This document shows positions 11,083 to 21,032 of a stretch of 64,000 nucleotides of DNA, piece after piece (the first letter of the stretch is position 1; each line of letters starts with the position of its first letter). Under the pieces are notes generated by a model, which saw only the letters and a program-made list of their open reading frames with translations, had not been told where the DNA came from and did no database searches. The stretch lies in NCBI RefSeq assembly GCF_001638985.1, contig NW_017265150.1, forward strand, positions 938,984 through 1,002,983, read 5' to 3'. The translations under genes were made by a program, and so were the position numbers. The DNA comes from Phycomyces blakesleeanus NRRL 1555(-). Lineage: Eukaryota > Mucoromycota > Mucoromycetes > Mucorales > Phycomycetaceae.

Positions 11083-11263
11083 TTTGAAAAAAAGTCAATT
11101 AAAAAAAATGAAAATTGGTAGATATATAAAAACAACTATGACAATCAATCCTGCTGCAAAAAACAGATAGGTTTGATATAGTAGTTATAGAGAAAAAGAG
11201 GTAAAAGTAAAACTGTGCTGGGTTTGACTTTAAAACATAATTTGGTTGTGGAAGAGAGTGTGT

Positions 11264-11337
11264 GGTTTCTTGGTGTAGTTGGTTATCACGTCTGTCTAAC
11301 ACACAGACGGTCGCCAGTTCAAGTCTGGCAGAAATCA
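11264..11337 (+). tRNA. tRNA-Val (anticodon AAC)
   Basis: The cloverleaf folds by eye. Acceptor GGTTTCT (11264-11270) pairs with AGAAATC (11330-11336) with one G-U, then discriminator A. The anticodon stem TCTGT/ACAGA encloses loop CTAACAC with AAC at 11298-11300. The T arm is GCCAG-TTCAAGT-CTGGC. A box (TGGTGTAGTTGG) and B box (GTTCAAGTC) are present, and a T6 run follows. No intron. LINE unit C ends directly upstream, yet the tRNA is whole because its first 15 nt are duplicated. Confidence 0.93.
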
Positions 11338-11343
11338 TTTTTT
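11338..11343 (+). terminator. RNA polymerase III terminator
   Basis: A run of six T directly after the tRNA discriminator base, the standard polymerase III stop signal. Confidence 0.75.
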
Positions 11344-11372
11344 CAGACTTTCACATCTGACATTATTTTGAT

Positions 11373-11545
11373 GAGTCTGTCGTTCCCAATCTGGGTTGGT
11401 CTTCCTTTTACTATAACAATGTCAGAGTTGACATTGTCGTTCCTGATCTGGGATGGTCTTCCTTTTACTATAACAATGTCAGAGTTGACATTGTCGTTCC
11501 TGATCTGGGATGGTCTTCCTTTTACTATAGCAAAGTCAAAAGGTC
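11373..11545 (+). repeat. 57-bp tandem repeat, about three units
   Basis: Units contain GATCTGGGATGGTCTTCC and TTACTATAACAATGTCAGAG and are themselves bounded by TTGACATTG / CAATGTCA inverted ends. The first unit is diverged and the last two are almost identical. The end motif recurs at 13590-13600 and 13679-13692 inside the nearby foldback. It opens no convincing gene. Confidence 0.75.
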
Positions 11546-11674
11546 AAACCCACTGGGGATCAAGGAGTATACGTAAAATCAAAGAGAGGATAAAAGATAC
11601 TTTTTATTAGTATGAATTGAAATGTCTTATATAGTTTTCTAAACTAATACTGCGCATTATCCACAGTAGCTATT

Positions 11675-11912
11675 ATATTATATTTAAATAAAAGAAGAGT
11701 TATTATACTGCGGTTAATGCTCAGGAAGATGTTACTGCACATAACGAGGTACTATGGTTAACCATCTTCAGATTTTATGGATTTGTCAGACATTATTTTG
11801 ATGAATCCGTAAAATCTGAAGATGGTTAACCATAGTACCTCGTTATGTGCAGTAACATCTTCCTGAGCATTAACCGCAGTATAATGACTCTTCTTTTATT
11901 TAAATATAATAT
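11675..11912. repeat. Near-perfect palindrome (foldback/MITE), 109-bp arms
   Basis: The left arm 11675-11783 is the reverse complement of 11804-11912 with about two mismatches around a 20-nt loop. It is non-coding. The flanking 11609-11681 is also repeated in inverted orientation at about 13605-13680, in the loop of the next foldback. Confidence 0.9.
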
Positions 11913-12131
11913 CTTCAAGTCTCAATCTGATATTTCTCTTCAAGCATTTGTAACTAAGTCACAGAATCAATACCACTGGTGATTGTTAAGTTTATGAATA
12001 GTTTTTAGATAGGGAAATAAAGATACTTTTTATTAAATGTATTTTTTGACTATTTATACAAAATGATAATTGATTTCTGCCTAAAAGAATAGCTACAATA
12101 ATATGTCTTAGATGGTTATTGTCCAGTAATA

Positions 12132-13455
12132 CGGTTAGTGGAAGAAATTTGTGCCCCTAAATTTAATAGTTGCATTTTCATAAAAATATAATATCTTTCT
12201 TTTATGCTTACATTAACATTACAAACTAAAAGAAATCAAAGTAAATGCATCAAGAAGAAGCCTAAGGTCCAGACTACTGGAAAAAAACACACTTATAATA
12301 CTACTCATGTTATAATTGTTTATGAGAGCATTAAAAACGGCACCAACCAGATTAATATCACCAAAAAACTTGATGTAAGCCAATATGTCATGAAGTGTGT
12401 GCTGAAGAGTTACAAGAAAACTGGCTCACATAAAGCCACAGTACAGTTGGGCAGACCTCCAAAGCTAGACAAGAGAGATAAAAGAGAGATTCTACTTGAG
12501 ATCAGTCAAGATCCAACACATCCATTGACCAAGATTAGCAAAAACTTGATCACACCTGTGTCAGACAATGCACTCAGAAAGTTTTTGTGTAGTGTTGGTA
12601 TTTACTCTCTCAAGATGATTTGTAAGCCAAAGGCTTTGAAAAGCAATCAGAAGCAATTGCAATGTGTAATTGAACATGCTGACTAGAATGTGACATAATA
12701 GATTTCTGTCATCTGGTCTGATGAGTCACGATTCCAGCTCTACAAGAATGATGGACGTATAAGAGTTCTCAAGAAGAACAGGTCAGGCTTCAAGTCCAGT
12801 TTTGTCTCACCAACTATGAAGTTTGGAGGAGGTGCTATTATGGAAAGGGTGTTGGAGTTTTAGATGTCATGAAGGGGAATGTAGATTCCAAGAAGTATAT
12901 AGACACCTTCGAAAGAGCTTATCTCCCTTCCCTTAAGAGATTTAAGGAAAAAAATAGCTAGAGAAGATTCAAGCTTCAAGAGAATAATGCCAGCTGTCAC
13001 ATCAGCGCCATGACAAGAGCATGGAAAAAAAAGAACAAGGTGCAACTTTTAGGCAACTGGCTACCTAAAAACCCAGATCTCAATCCAATAGAGCATGTCT
13101 GGACCTACCTCAAGTGGAAAGTTAGATCCAATAGATATAACCTATATACCACATATTATCTCAGACATGCAATTGAAAGGAAGTGGAAGAAAATTCCAAA
13201 TTCATATTTGAAGAGCTTGATTAAGAGTATGAGAAAAAGATGTCAAGCTGTAATCGATGCAGATGGTGGCAGCAACAAATATTAAAAACGTGTTCTTCTT
13301 TCAAATATAATCAAACAAACACTTTATATATATTGTAAGCAATGATAAGATTCTTAGATACTATCATTGATATACTTTTTTGATGGTAAAAACTATATAC
13401 ATTTTCAACAAAGTCGGAAACCAAATAAAGAGGCACAAATTTCTTCCGCTCACTG
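12132..13455 (+). mobile_element. Tc1/mariner element, non-autonomous remnant
   Basis: Terminal inverted repeats of about 24 bp: left CGGTTAGTGGAAGAAATTTG, right (reverse complement) CAGTGAGCGGAAGAAATTTG. TA flanks each side (12130-12131 and 13456-13457), the family's target duplication. Removing it rejoins the foldback arm exactly. Confidence 0.88.
12204..13285 (+). pseudogene. Tc1-like transposase, degenerate
   Basis: The first 160 codons (12204-12686) hold the paired helix-turn-helix DNA-binding region with the GRPPKLDKRD linker typical of Tc1/Tc3. A TAG then breaks the frame. The catalytic half continues in pieces: WSDESRFQLY (first Asp), QENNASCH where QDNA is expected (second Asp replaced by Asn), and NPDLNPIEHVW (third acidic residue), ending at 13285. 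With stops, at least one frameshift and a lost catalytic residue it cannot encode an active transposase. Confidence 0.85.
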
Positions 13456-14195
13456 TATCTTCTACAAGTATATTCACTATCTTAAACATCTAAAACATAT
13501 ATGAAAGACCAATTGGCAAAGTCAAGATCTTTTATCCTAAAAAGTCAACCATTACTGGTTGCTTGTAAATCCCGATTTTGGTTACCAATGTCAACTCTGG
13601 CAATATAATAGCTACTGCGGATAATGCGCAATATTAGTTTAGAAAAATATATAAGACAATTCAATTCATATCAATATGTCAGAGTTGACATCCGTAACTA
13701 AAATCAGAAGTTATAAGCAACCAGTAATGATTGACTTTCTAGGATAAAAGATCTTGACTTTGCTGATTGGTGTTTTGTCTACGTTTTAGATATTGGAGAT
13801 GAGGAATATACTTGTAGAGATATTACTGGATAACCACCATCTAAGACATATTATTTTAACTATTTTTTTAGCCAGAAAACAACAATTGTTTTATATAAAT
13901 AGTTAAGAGTTACGTTTAATAAAAATCATCTTTATTCTTATCTAAAAATTATTCTTAAAAACTTAATGGTCCCCAGTGGTATTGACACAGATGTTGTATG
14001 TTCTCCAGCTTCACCCACCCTGATTTATTCTCTTCTTCTTGGATCGTTTCCCTTCCTATTTTTTTTATTCTCACTTCTACATACAGTTGCGAAACAGAAA
14101 ATTTGGTTGTTTTATATTTCCGCTATTTATTTCATAATACATCCTTACACTTCACTTTACTCAATCTGCTAAATTCAATAAAAGCTTTTTAATAT

Positions 14196-15330
14196 AATGC
14201 CTAGACAACGAAGCAGTAAACCTCACAAGCCATTTTAAAGGCTTTCAGACGTTGAAAAAAGAATCTTAATTGGACTTCATGAAGATGGCATAAAGATTTC
14301 TGACATTGCAAAGAAAAAGGGAATACCAAGAACTACTGTCACACGTATCATAAAAAATACAACAAAACTGGATCTGCTACTAATAAGAAACCAACAGAAA
14401 GATCTTCTAAATTAACTGCTAGAGATAAAAATCATCTCTTCTTGGATGTCAGATGTGATTGCCATCAAAACTTGGTTGAGATGGCAGACTTGATTAAGGA
14501 AAAGACTGGAAAAAAGTCAGTACAAAAACTATCAGCCAAACGTTGCACAAGATGAATCTAGCCTACCGTGTAACCAAATCAAAGTCTCTTCTAACTAAGG
14601 AGCACATTGCCAAACGTCGTGCTTGGTATAGAAAAATAAAATGTTAGAAAAACAGTAAGATACTGTCATTTGGACAGACGAAGCAACCTTTACCGTTTTC
14701 AAGAAAAATGATCATAGTCATGCACGGCGTGAGCCAGGAGAGAAATATCATGCAGACTGCCTGACTCCAAAGGTTTCAGAAAATGGAGGTTCTGTATTGC
14801 TTTGGGGATGTATTTGGTCCAGAGGAGTTGGAACACTGGTTATGCTTAAGGGTAACATGAATGCCCCATTGTACAATGAAGTTCTGGAGAAAAAATTCAT
14901 GCCCTTCTACCAAAGTCTTCCTAATATAGAAAAGGGAGACTATTTTTATCAAAAAGATAATGCGAGTTATCATAAGGCTACCTTAGCAGAAAGGTTCAAG
15001 AAAGACTTTGGATTGAAGATTTTGGAGTGGCCTCCTAACAGTCCGGACTTGAGTCCAATTGAAAATATCTGGGGTCTTCTTGATAACAAAATCCACGCAA
15101 GACGACCTCAGCCTACCACATTGTGACAATTAGAAAATGCTTTGCAAGAAACATGGAAAGCAATTAGCATAGAGACTTGTATAACGTTTTGCCTTATATG
15201 CAAAATCGTCTATCTGAACTTAAGATGCATAAATTTAGACCAATCTCTTATTAAAGCTTTTTCAATTTTTTTCAATTTATCTATCACATCTTATACAGTT
15301 ATCTGTGAGAGTACCAGAGATTTATAGAAC
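14196..15330 (+). pseudogene. Second Tc1-like transposase, degenerate
   Basis: Starts with an ATG at 14196 (MPRQRSSKPHKPF, then a stop) and continues with a helix-turn-helix (ISDIAKKKGIPRTTVTRII). The catalytic part reads VIWTDEATFTVF, LLWGCIWSRGVG, QKDNASYHKA and NSPDLSPIENIWG. The longest open stretch is 14797-15126. Several stops and frameshifts break it. All three catalytic acids appear present (D, D, E) but in different frames. I did not find its terminal inverted repeats with confidence. Confidence 0.82.
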
Positions 15331-15526
15331 TTTACTATCTTTTATAATAAATTTAAAGCTACAATATAAGTTGAAGAGTCTTGGCAAGGGTTAAAAATGA
15401 CCAAATATTCTGTCAGAAGTCTGTAATAAAGCAAGTATCTCACTATAATAATTATGTTAAAATTAAAAATGCAATGATATTATTTGTATTCTTTCTTTAT
15501 TGCAGAGTAAGTTTCGAATAAAAGAT

Positions 15527-15862
15527 TCATTTTTTGTTACTTGTAGCCTCCTTGTTGTTTTCAATGAAAAAAACAACTGGAAACTTTCTCCACTTCAAAA
15601 TATAGCCACCAGCAGTTGTTTGTTTCATATTTACTATCTTGCTGGCTTTTTCGATAGTTAATCCCCTTATGAAGTAGAGATAAAGAAGCTTTTTTATATC
15701 TTTATCCATAGACTTTTGATATTGCCCTCTACTTTTTTTGGGGGTTTCGTCTGTTGTTGACGGGGCAGAACTTTTTGGATCTTCTGGCATTTCAGGCTCT
15801 TCAAGCTCTTCCATGATTTTTTCAAAGGCACTGTTATATTCTTCAAGTTTTTCGTGTAACAT
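15527..15862 (-). pseudogene. N-terminal fragment of a DD34E-type transposase
   Basis: A 111-codon frame: an acidic N-terminus, then RGQYQKSMDKDIKKLLYLYF and a helix-turn-helix (ASKIVNMKQTTAGGYI). This matches the position and pattern of the RGSYRKYNQNQ ... helix-turn-helix block in the 510-aa protein at 18011. The frame then drifts and no catalytic domain follows, so it is read as a 5' remnant of a related element. Confidence 0.6.
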
Positions 15863-16394
15863 TGTAGGGTTTTCTGATAATAAAAGATGAAAAAATAAAG
15901 AAATAGGAAGATATGTTAAAGTGACATATTTTATATAAATATAGTTATATCTAGCACATAGCAGTTATAATTAAATAGTAATTACTTAAGATGCAAGATA
16001 AAAATCAGAACACAAGTTGAAGCAGCAAGAATAGATGTAAAGAAGATTGAGTTGTTGTTAAATAGTATTAGTCATTATATTTTCAGCTTTTTATATCAAA
16101 AAATAATATTCCAAGGTCCACTAAATAAAGTAGTACAAATTGAACTCAAGGAGATAAAAAATAAATAGGACAATATATTACCCGCAGCCATAAATTTATT
16201 ATAAACATTCTTTTTTAAAAGAGATATCATAATTCTCTCTCTTTCCATTTGGTGTTTATATACCAAAACTGTTTATTTCTCTTCTTAAATCAGCAATAAA
16301 TCTCATTCTCATGCTCACTTCAACAACTAAATATTACTCTGACAATGAAAACACTGCCTAAAGCTCTACACCTCATGGACTTTTTTATTATTTC
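15863..16394. other. AT-rich spacer, nothing recognised
   Basis: No reading frame, RNA gene or clear repeat was recognised here. Confidence 0.5.
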
Positions 16395-17416
16395 CAGATC
16401 ACATTATGTTTCTGTATGTAAATAAAGTCTATACCTCAGAGTCATTGATATTAATCTCTAAATAATCTATAGTATTTTGAACAAAAGCTATAAATCTGAA
16501 AAGAAAACGTGACGATTCAACCCTCCACCTACAAAGAAACTACAAGATCAAACATCTACCTGTACGATAGGAACCAGTCTACACATATTCATAATGCTTT
16601 TAAGTGCATTTCACTGACCATACTTTTTCGAAATCCAACAGTAGAATTCACTCTACCGACCACACAAAAACTTGCCAATTTTTATCTCAAATATCCAGTA
16701 ATCTGATTGACTACCACAGCAATTGTATTTCTTATGAACCTGGTCCTACACAAGCATCTAATACCATTACAAAAAAGAATCCAAAAATGCTATATTTATT
16801 CAGCACCTGCTCCAACCATTTTACAATGTCAGAATCCTGATCTTCTTAATATCAAACTCAACAACTCTTTGTAATCTGCACTCAAAACAAGTAAATGTCC
16901 AACAATCTGTTAAACAACTGAAAGCGGTCCAAGAATTATGCTTTGCTCACAATACTACCCAATCTCAATTTTGGAAACCCTCATGATACAAAATACTAAA
17001 AAAAAAACCAAATATTACACACACAAAAACAGTAACAAAAAATAGCACAAGCTCATGACAAAAAAAAGAAATAAAAAAAGAGATGAAAAAAAAAGAGATG
17101 AAAAAATAAAAAAAATAAAAAAAAGAAATAAAAAAAAAATAAAAAATAAAAAAAAAGAAATAAAAAAAAAAATAAAAAAAATAAAAAAAAGAAATAAAAA
17201 AAAAGAAAAAAAAAGAAATGAAAAAAAAAGAAATAAAAAAAAAAGAAATAAAAAAAAAGAAATAAAAAAAATAGAAATAAAAAAAAGAAAAAAAAAGAGA
17301 AATAAAAAAAAGAAAAATGTAATAGCAATTTTAAAAATAATTCTCCAAATAGTATAACTAGCATTTTTATTCATAAATTTTTATAATATACAAAACCATT
17401 TTTTCGCAAATAATTT

Positions 17417-17626
17417 CTGAAAAACTGAAAGTCTCAATAACTGAAAGTAAAATGATATCTTACTGCAAGAAATTTCTGAAAAACTGAAAAACTGAAAAAC
17501 TGAAAGTCTCAATAACTGAAAAAATGAAAGTCTCAATAACTGAAAAACTGAAAATCTTAATAACTGAAAATAAAATGGTATCTAACCGCAGAAATTTCTG
17601 AAAAACTGAAAATCTCAATAACTGAA
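17417..17626 (+). repeat. CTGAAA-rich minisatellite in element leader
   Basis: Irregular tandem units built from TTTCTGAAAAACTGAAA and TCTCAATAACTGAAA, broken by a longer spacer containing ATGGTATCTAACCGCAG. A shorter array lies at 33098-33210 in the other copy. Confidence 0.75.
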
Positions 17627-17925
17627 TTTCGAGCTTTTCCTTGGCTCTATACAAAAAAAAACTTTTTTTTTTTTTTTTTTTTTGGTTGGGCAAACCCATG
17701 AGGAGAAATCCCACCCCTTCCTTCGAGACAGAGGACAGGACACCATAAAGGCTCTGGTAGCACTGTAAATCGGCTAATAAAATAAATGTTCTTAAAAGTG
17801 TGAAGAAGCTTAATATGTAAACATTCATTATTCTTCAACACGTTCTTTATCCAAATATATTAAGACAACAGGACAAGACTATACCTTGGTAGAAACGTTT
17901 AAGTTATTAAAATATTTTTTTTTTT

Positions 17926-17939
17926 GGTATATATACCCC
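17926..17939 (+). promoter_or_regulatory. TATA box of the DD34E transposase gene
   Basis: GGTATATATACCCC, a symmetrical TATA element 75-85 nt before the ATG at 18011. It is conserved base for base at 33513-33526 in the second copy although surrounding sequence has drifted. Confidence 0.6.
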
Positions 17940-18010
17940 AGTGTCTTAATAAAAGTTTCTCAGTTATCTTTCTTCCTCAATTTTAACACCCTTTTTATTT
18001 TCAAAAAAAA

Positions 18011-19543
18011 ATGCCTACTTCGAACAACTCCCTCGAATTTGTTATGGACAAGCACTGTGAAATGGTCAGTCACAGCAGTTCTGCAGACCAAACCCAGTTT
18101 TCTGGAATTGCTTTCGACCCCTTGTGCGAATTCAACCAAGAGATTGTCGACAAAATGCATGGAGAAGTTGTACTCCGATCTGTGACAGATGTCTTTGTCA
18201 ACCATGCCGATATGGAATGGACCCGTACCTCGGCCGGAAACCCAGCAGTCACAAACCTCCTCAGTCTCAAAACTTTCCTGCCAACCGAAGTCAACGAGGC
18301 CACAACCAAGACAATTGTTGCACAGAAGCCGAAGACGAATCTGCTGGAGAAGGTCGATCCTGATTCTGTTCCCACTGCAGAAAGCATAGGTCGAGGTTCG
18401 TACCGAAAGTACAACCAAAACCAGGTGAACAAGCTCTTCTCCTTGGTTTTCTCGGAAAACCAGACTGCTGCTGCCGCTGCCAGGGAAACGGGGATCAATG
18501 TCTGGACTGCCCAGAACTATGTCAGGCTGGCCAGAGAGAAGATCCAGGCCGATTTTGATGCTGCCACAGTGGAGACTGATGAGTCTAATGGGCTGGAGAC
18601 GATGGAGGTTGAGGAGGTTTCTGCGCCTAAAGAACGAAAACATGGCAACCAAAAGTTGTTCCAGGCGCACTCTGCTTTTTTTTTGAAGTTTTTCGAAAAT
18701 AAACCAGATGCTACCTTGGAGCAAGCAAGGATAGCTGTCATGGAAGAGTTCTCTGGGCTGCAGATTACTAAATCAGCAATCCAGAAGCACTTGGTGAAGA
18801 AGTGTGCCCTGACAATGAAGAAGTTGGAGAAGCTGCCTGAGAAGAGAGATGACGTCAACACAATTGAGATGAGACGAGACTGCATTTTGGAGTGGCAACA
18901 ACTTGCGGATTTCAACTATCTGTCGAACTGTGTGTTCATCGATGAAGCAGGCTTCAATATGCACATCAAGAGAACTTTTGGCCGTTCCGTCAGTGGCACC
19001 CCGGCTAAGACAACTGTCCCAACACAGAGAGGTGTGTCCATCACCATCCTTGGTGCAATGTGCGAGAGAGGGATTGTCAGCCTCTCATTGAAGAAACCCA
19101 CTGCAGTCGCAACCAAGAAGAAGAGAAAGTTGGACATCTACACCAACGTTGAGGTGAACAGCCGAATTGGCACCAGAACCCAGCACTACCTCGACTTTCT
19201 TAGTCATACAATGGACGTTCTGGACAGCCAGGGTATGCAAGGACGTTATCTCATCATGGATAACGCTCCTATCCATAAGGCCGATGAGGTGAAAGACTTT
19301 ATTTCTTCCCGTGGGTACAAGTGTGCATATCTTCCTGTGTATTCACCTTTCCTGAATCCAATTGAGGAAATGTGGTCCAAGATCAAGTTTGGTGTCTGCA
19401 GAGAAGAGATTACAGAGTCAGACGGGCTCATCTTAAGGATTACAGAATCAGCTAAGACTGTCACCCTTTCGGACTGTTTGGGTTGGATTAACCATGCTAT
19501 TTCATTCTTTCCTCGCTGTTTGAACAGAGAGCAAAAGCTTTAA
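18011..19543 (+). CDS. DD34E transposase (IS630-Tc1-mariner superfamily), intact
   Basis: A 510-aa protein expected to cut and rejoin its element's ends. The N-terminal ~110 residues are specific to this family. Residues 125-180 hold RGSYRKYNQNQ followed by a helix-turn-helix (AAAARETGINVWTAQNYVR), then a second DNA-binding segment. The DDE catalytic core has FIDEAGFNMH (first Asp), IMDNAPIH (second Asp) and NPIEEMW (Glu), with 34 residues between the last two: DD34E. The ATG follows a TATA box by ~75 nt. The coding sequence is visibly more GC-rich than its flanks. No stop or frameshift. I could not define terminal inverted repeats around it. Confidence 0.93.
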   Translation: MPTSNNSLEFVMDKHCEMVSHSSSADQTQFSGIAFDPLCEFNQEIVDKMHGEVVLRSVTDVFVNHADMEWTRTSAGNPAVTNLLSLKTFLPTEVNEATTKTIVAQKPKTNLLEKVDPDSVPTAESIGRGSYRKYNQNQVNKLFSLVFSENQTAAAAARETGINVWTAQNYVRLAREKIQADFDAATVETDESNGLETMEVEEVSAPKERKHGNQKLFQAHSAFFLKFFENKPDATLEQARIAVMEEFSGLQITKSAIQKHLVKKCALTMKKLEKLPEKRDDVNTIEMRRDCILEWQQLADFNYLSNCVFIDEAGFNMHIKRTFGRSVSGTPAKTTVPTQRGVSITILGAMCERGIVSLSLKKPTAVATKKKRKLDIYTNVEVNSRIGTRTQHYLDFLSHTMDVLDSQGMQGRYLIMDNAPIHKADEVKDFISSRGYKCAYLPVYSPFLNPIEEMWSKIKFGVCREEITESDGLILRITESAKTVTLSDCLGWINHAISFFPRCLNREQKL

Positions 19544-19589
19544 GTATGTCTTTTATGTCTATTTAAGCTCTTTACACTCTATGTCTTTT

Positions 19590-19915
19590 TTTATTTTATT
19601 TTTATTTTTTACTACTTTATGTCCCTCTTTTTCTTTTTTTTTTTTACCACTTTATGTCCCTCTTTTTCTTATTTTTTTTACCACTTTATGTCCCTCTTTT
19701 TTTATTTGTTTTACTGCTTTATGCTTTTCTTTTTTTATTACTTTGTATTTCATTATATCTTACTTCTTATTATGTGTTCTATTTCTCTATCAACTAATTA
19801 TGCCTAATAAAAATATCCATGTTTTATGCCAAAAAAATACGACGTTTACAAAAAAAAATACGACGTTTACAAAAAAAAGTACGACGTTTACAAAAAAAAA
19901 TACTACGGTTATATA
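19590..19915 (+). repeat. Pyrimidine-rich and ACGACGTTTAC tandem repeats 3' of the transposase
   Basis: Two short arrays: three ACTTTATGTCCCTCTTTTTC units (about 19612-19700) and four TACGACGTTTACAAAAAAA units (about 19848-19905). This is low-complexity 3' flank. The reading frames that cross it are not real genes. Confidence 0.75.
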
Positions 19916-19987
19916 AAAAAAATTGTAAGGCGCAAGGATAAAAAAATTGAGTGCCATGTACCCTTCCGCCAATAGTAAAAGGGGGGG

Positions 19988-20125
19988 AGCAAATTCAGAT
20001 GGCAATGGGAGCAAATTCAGTTGGCAATGGATGCAAATTCAATTTCTATGGAAGCCAATCAGATGTCAATGGGTTCTAATTAGATGGAAACGGATGCTAA
20101 TTAGATGGAAATGGGCGCCAATTGA
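19988..20125 (+). repeat. 21-22 bp tandem repeats at the Helitron 3' region
   Basis: About seven degenerate units of the type GCAAATTCAGATGGCAATGG, later TGCTAATTAGATGGAAACGG. They overlap the last codons of the helicase fragment, so the annotated protein end (NWRPFPSN) lies inside the repeat. Confidence 0.75.
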
Positions 20126-20985
20126 ATGGATAAAACCAGTAAATGTCAAAGACTTCCTTAAATACAACATTGTCTGTAAATACAGTATTTGCTGTTTCGT
20201 TGGAATTTGCTGGTGTATCAAGCATTATCTTGATTGTAGAAGGTTTTCTGACCTGGGATAGAGCAACATACAGCTGGCCATGGGAGAATACTGGGGCAGG
20301 GAGATATAATCCAATGCTCTCAAGAGTTTGACCTTGTGACTTGTTTATTGTCATTGTAAATGCAAAACGAACTGGAAATTGGAACCGCTGGAATTCAATT
20401 TCACCATTTGATCCAGATGGATTAAGCTTTATTCCTGGAATAAGAGATACTTGCCCGGCATTAGATCCAGTCACAATTGTTGCTCTGATGGCAGATGTTC
20501 CAAAAGAGATGCAAATCAGGCGTATACTATTACAGAGGCCGTTTTTTGGGTCAAGATTGCGAAGAAGCATGATAGGACATCCTTTTTTTAAGGACAGTGA
20601 GTGAGGCGGTAGGGATCCAGGATCAATGGTATTTAGTAGCTCAACTGGATATGTCAACTGACCATCTTCATCAATTCCCTGGTCGACGCTCTTAAACTCT
20701 TGTGCCTCTCCAGGAAACTGGCTCAGAAGAATATCATTGAGTTTCTTGACATATTTATTCTTAGGAGTAAGCAAAGCTCGGCCCATGAGGAAATGAGGGT
20801 TGGCTGCATTAGAGGAGAGATCATGGAAAACTGCTTTGGCCAGATCAGCAGGATTACATCCAGAAAGTAACATATGGGGCGGAATTGGGATGATGTCATC
20901 ACCGCCCATTGTGTGGGCAGAACCACTACCAACTTGCAAGAGAAATGCTCCAAATTCCCTAAGCTTTAATGTTTCTTGTTCATTA
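20097..20985 (-). pseudogene. Helitron Pif1-like helicase, C-terminal part
   Basis: About 295 codons matching the C-terminal half of Helitron helicases: GGDDIIPIP, LLRNLDPKNGLCNS (Pif1 motif V region), TINKSQGQTL (motif VI) and LYVALSQVRKP. The frame begins exactly where CACTA-1 ends at its TTA target duplication. Read across that junction it continues the 27372-27701 segment in frame (...MRIAQANN joined to EQETLKL). It is therefore the severed end of the helicase at 27445-31436. Confidence 0.88.
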
Positions 20986-21032
20986 CACTGCAAAAAAATG
21001 TCCGATTCCCATACGTGATAGGATGTAAAATT
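20986..21032 (+). repeat. CACTA-1 left terminal inverted repeat
   Basis: Begins CACTGCAAAAAAATGTCC and continues GATTCCCATACGTGAT. It pairs with 27399-27444 with about four mismatches and one single-base length difference in the A run. Confidence 0.92.

Larger units (their letters stand above)
6044..11278 (-). mobile_element. LINE unit C, abutting an intact tRNA-Val gene
   Basis: Third head-to-tail LINE unit, nearly identical to unit B. Its 5' end lies against the tRNA-Val gene, so here the 15-nt head continues into the full tRNA. The ~40 bp before the tRNA are identical in all junctions; three substitutions sit just upstream (around 11229-11238 against 5994-6003). ORF1 is intact and ORF2 is broken. 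Confidence 0.9.
11967..13985. repeat. Large foldback element, arms about 310 bp, interrupted by Tc1
   Basis: The right arm 13683-13985 is the reverse complement of a left arm now in two pieces, 11967-12131 and 13456-13602. The two pieces join at a TA dinucleotide where the Tc1 element sits. Arm ends share TCAATACCACTGG. The loop (13603-13682) resembles 11609-11681 in inverted orientation. No coding potential. Confidence 0.8.
16395..18010 (+). repeat. Leader of the DD34E element, duplicated at 32215-33596
   Basis: About 1.6 kb that reappears upstream of the second transposase copy. In order it holds a unique segment (16395-17040), an A-rich GAAATAAAAAAA tract (17050-17325), an array of TTTCTGAAAAACTGAAA and CTCAATAACTGAAA units (17417-17626), a T22 run near 17663, and the promoter just before the gene. 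The second copy has shorter low-complexity tracts. Because the whole leader travels with the gene, it is probably part of the element. Confidence 0.7.

Noticed and set aside
17015..17374. Long open frames on both strands across the A/T-rich tract (Lys/Asn-rich and Phe/Leu-rich)
   Set aside because: Pure low-complexity GAAATAAAAAA repeat. The same tract is shortened in the second copy of the leader without respect to codons.
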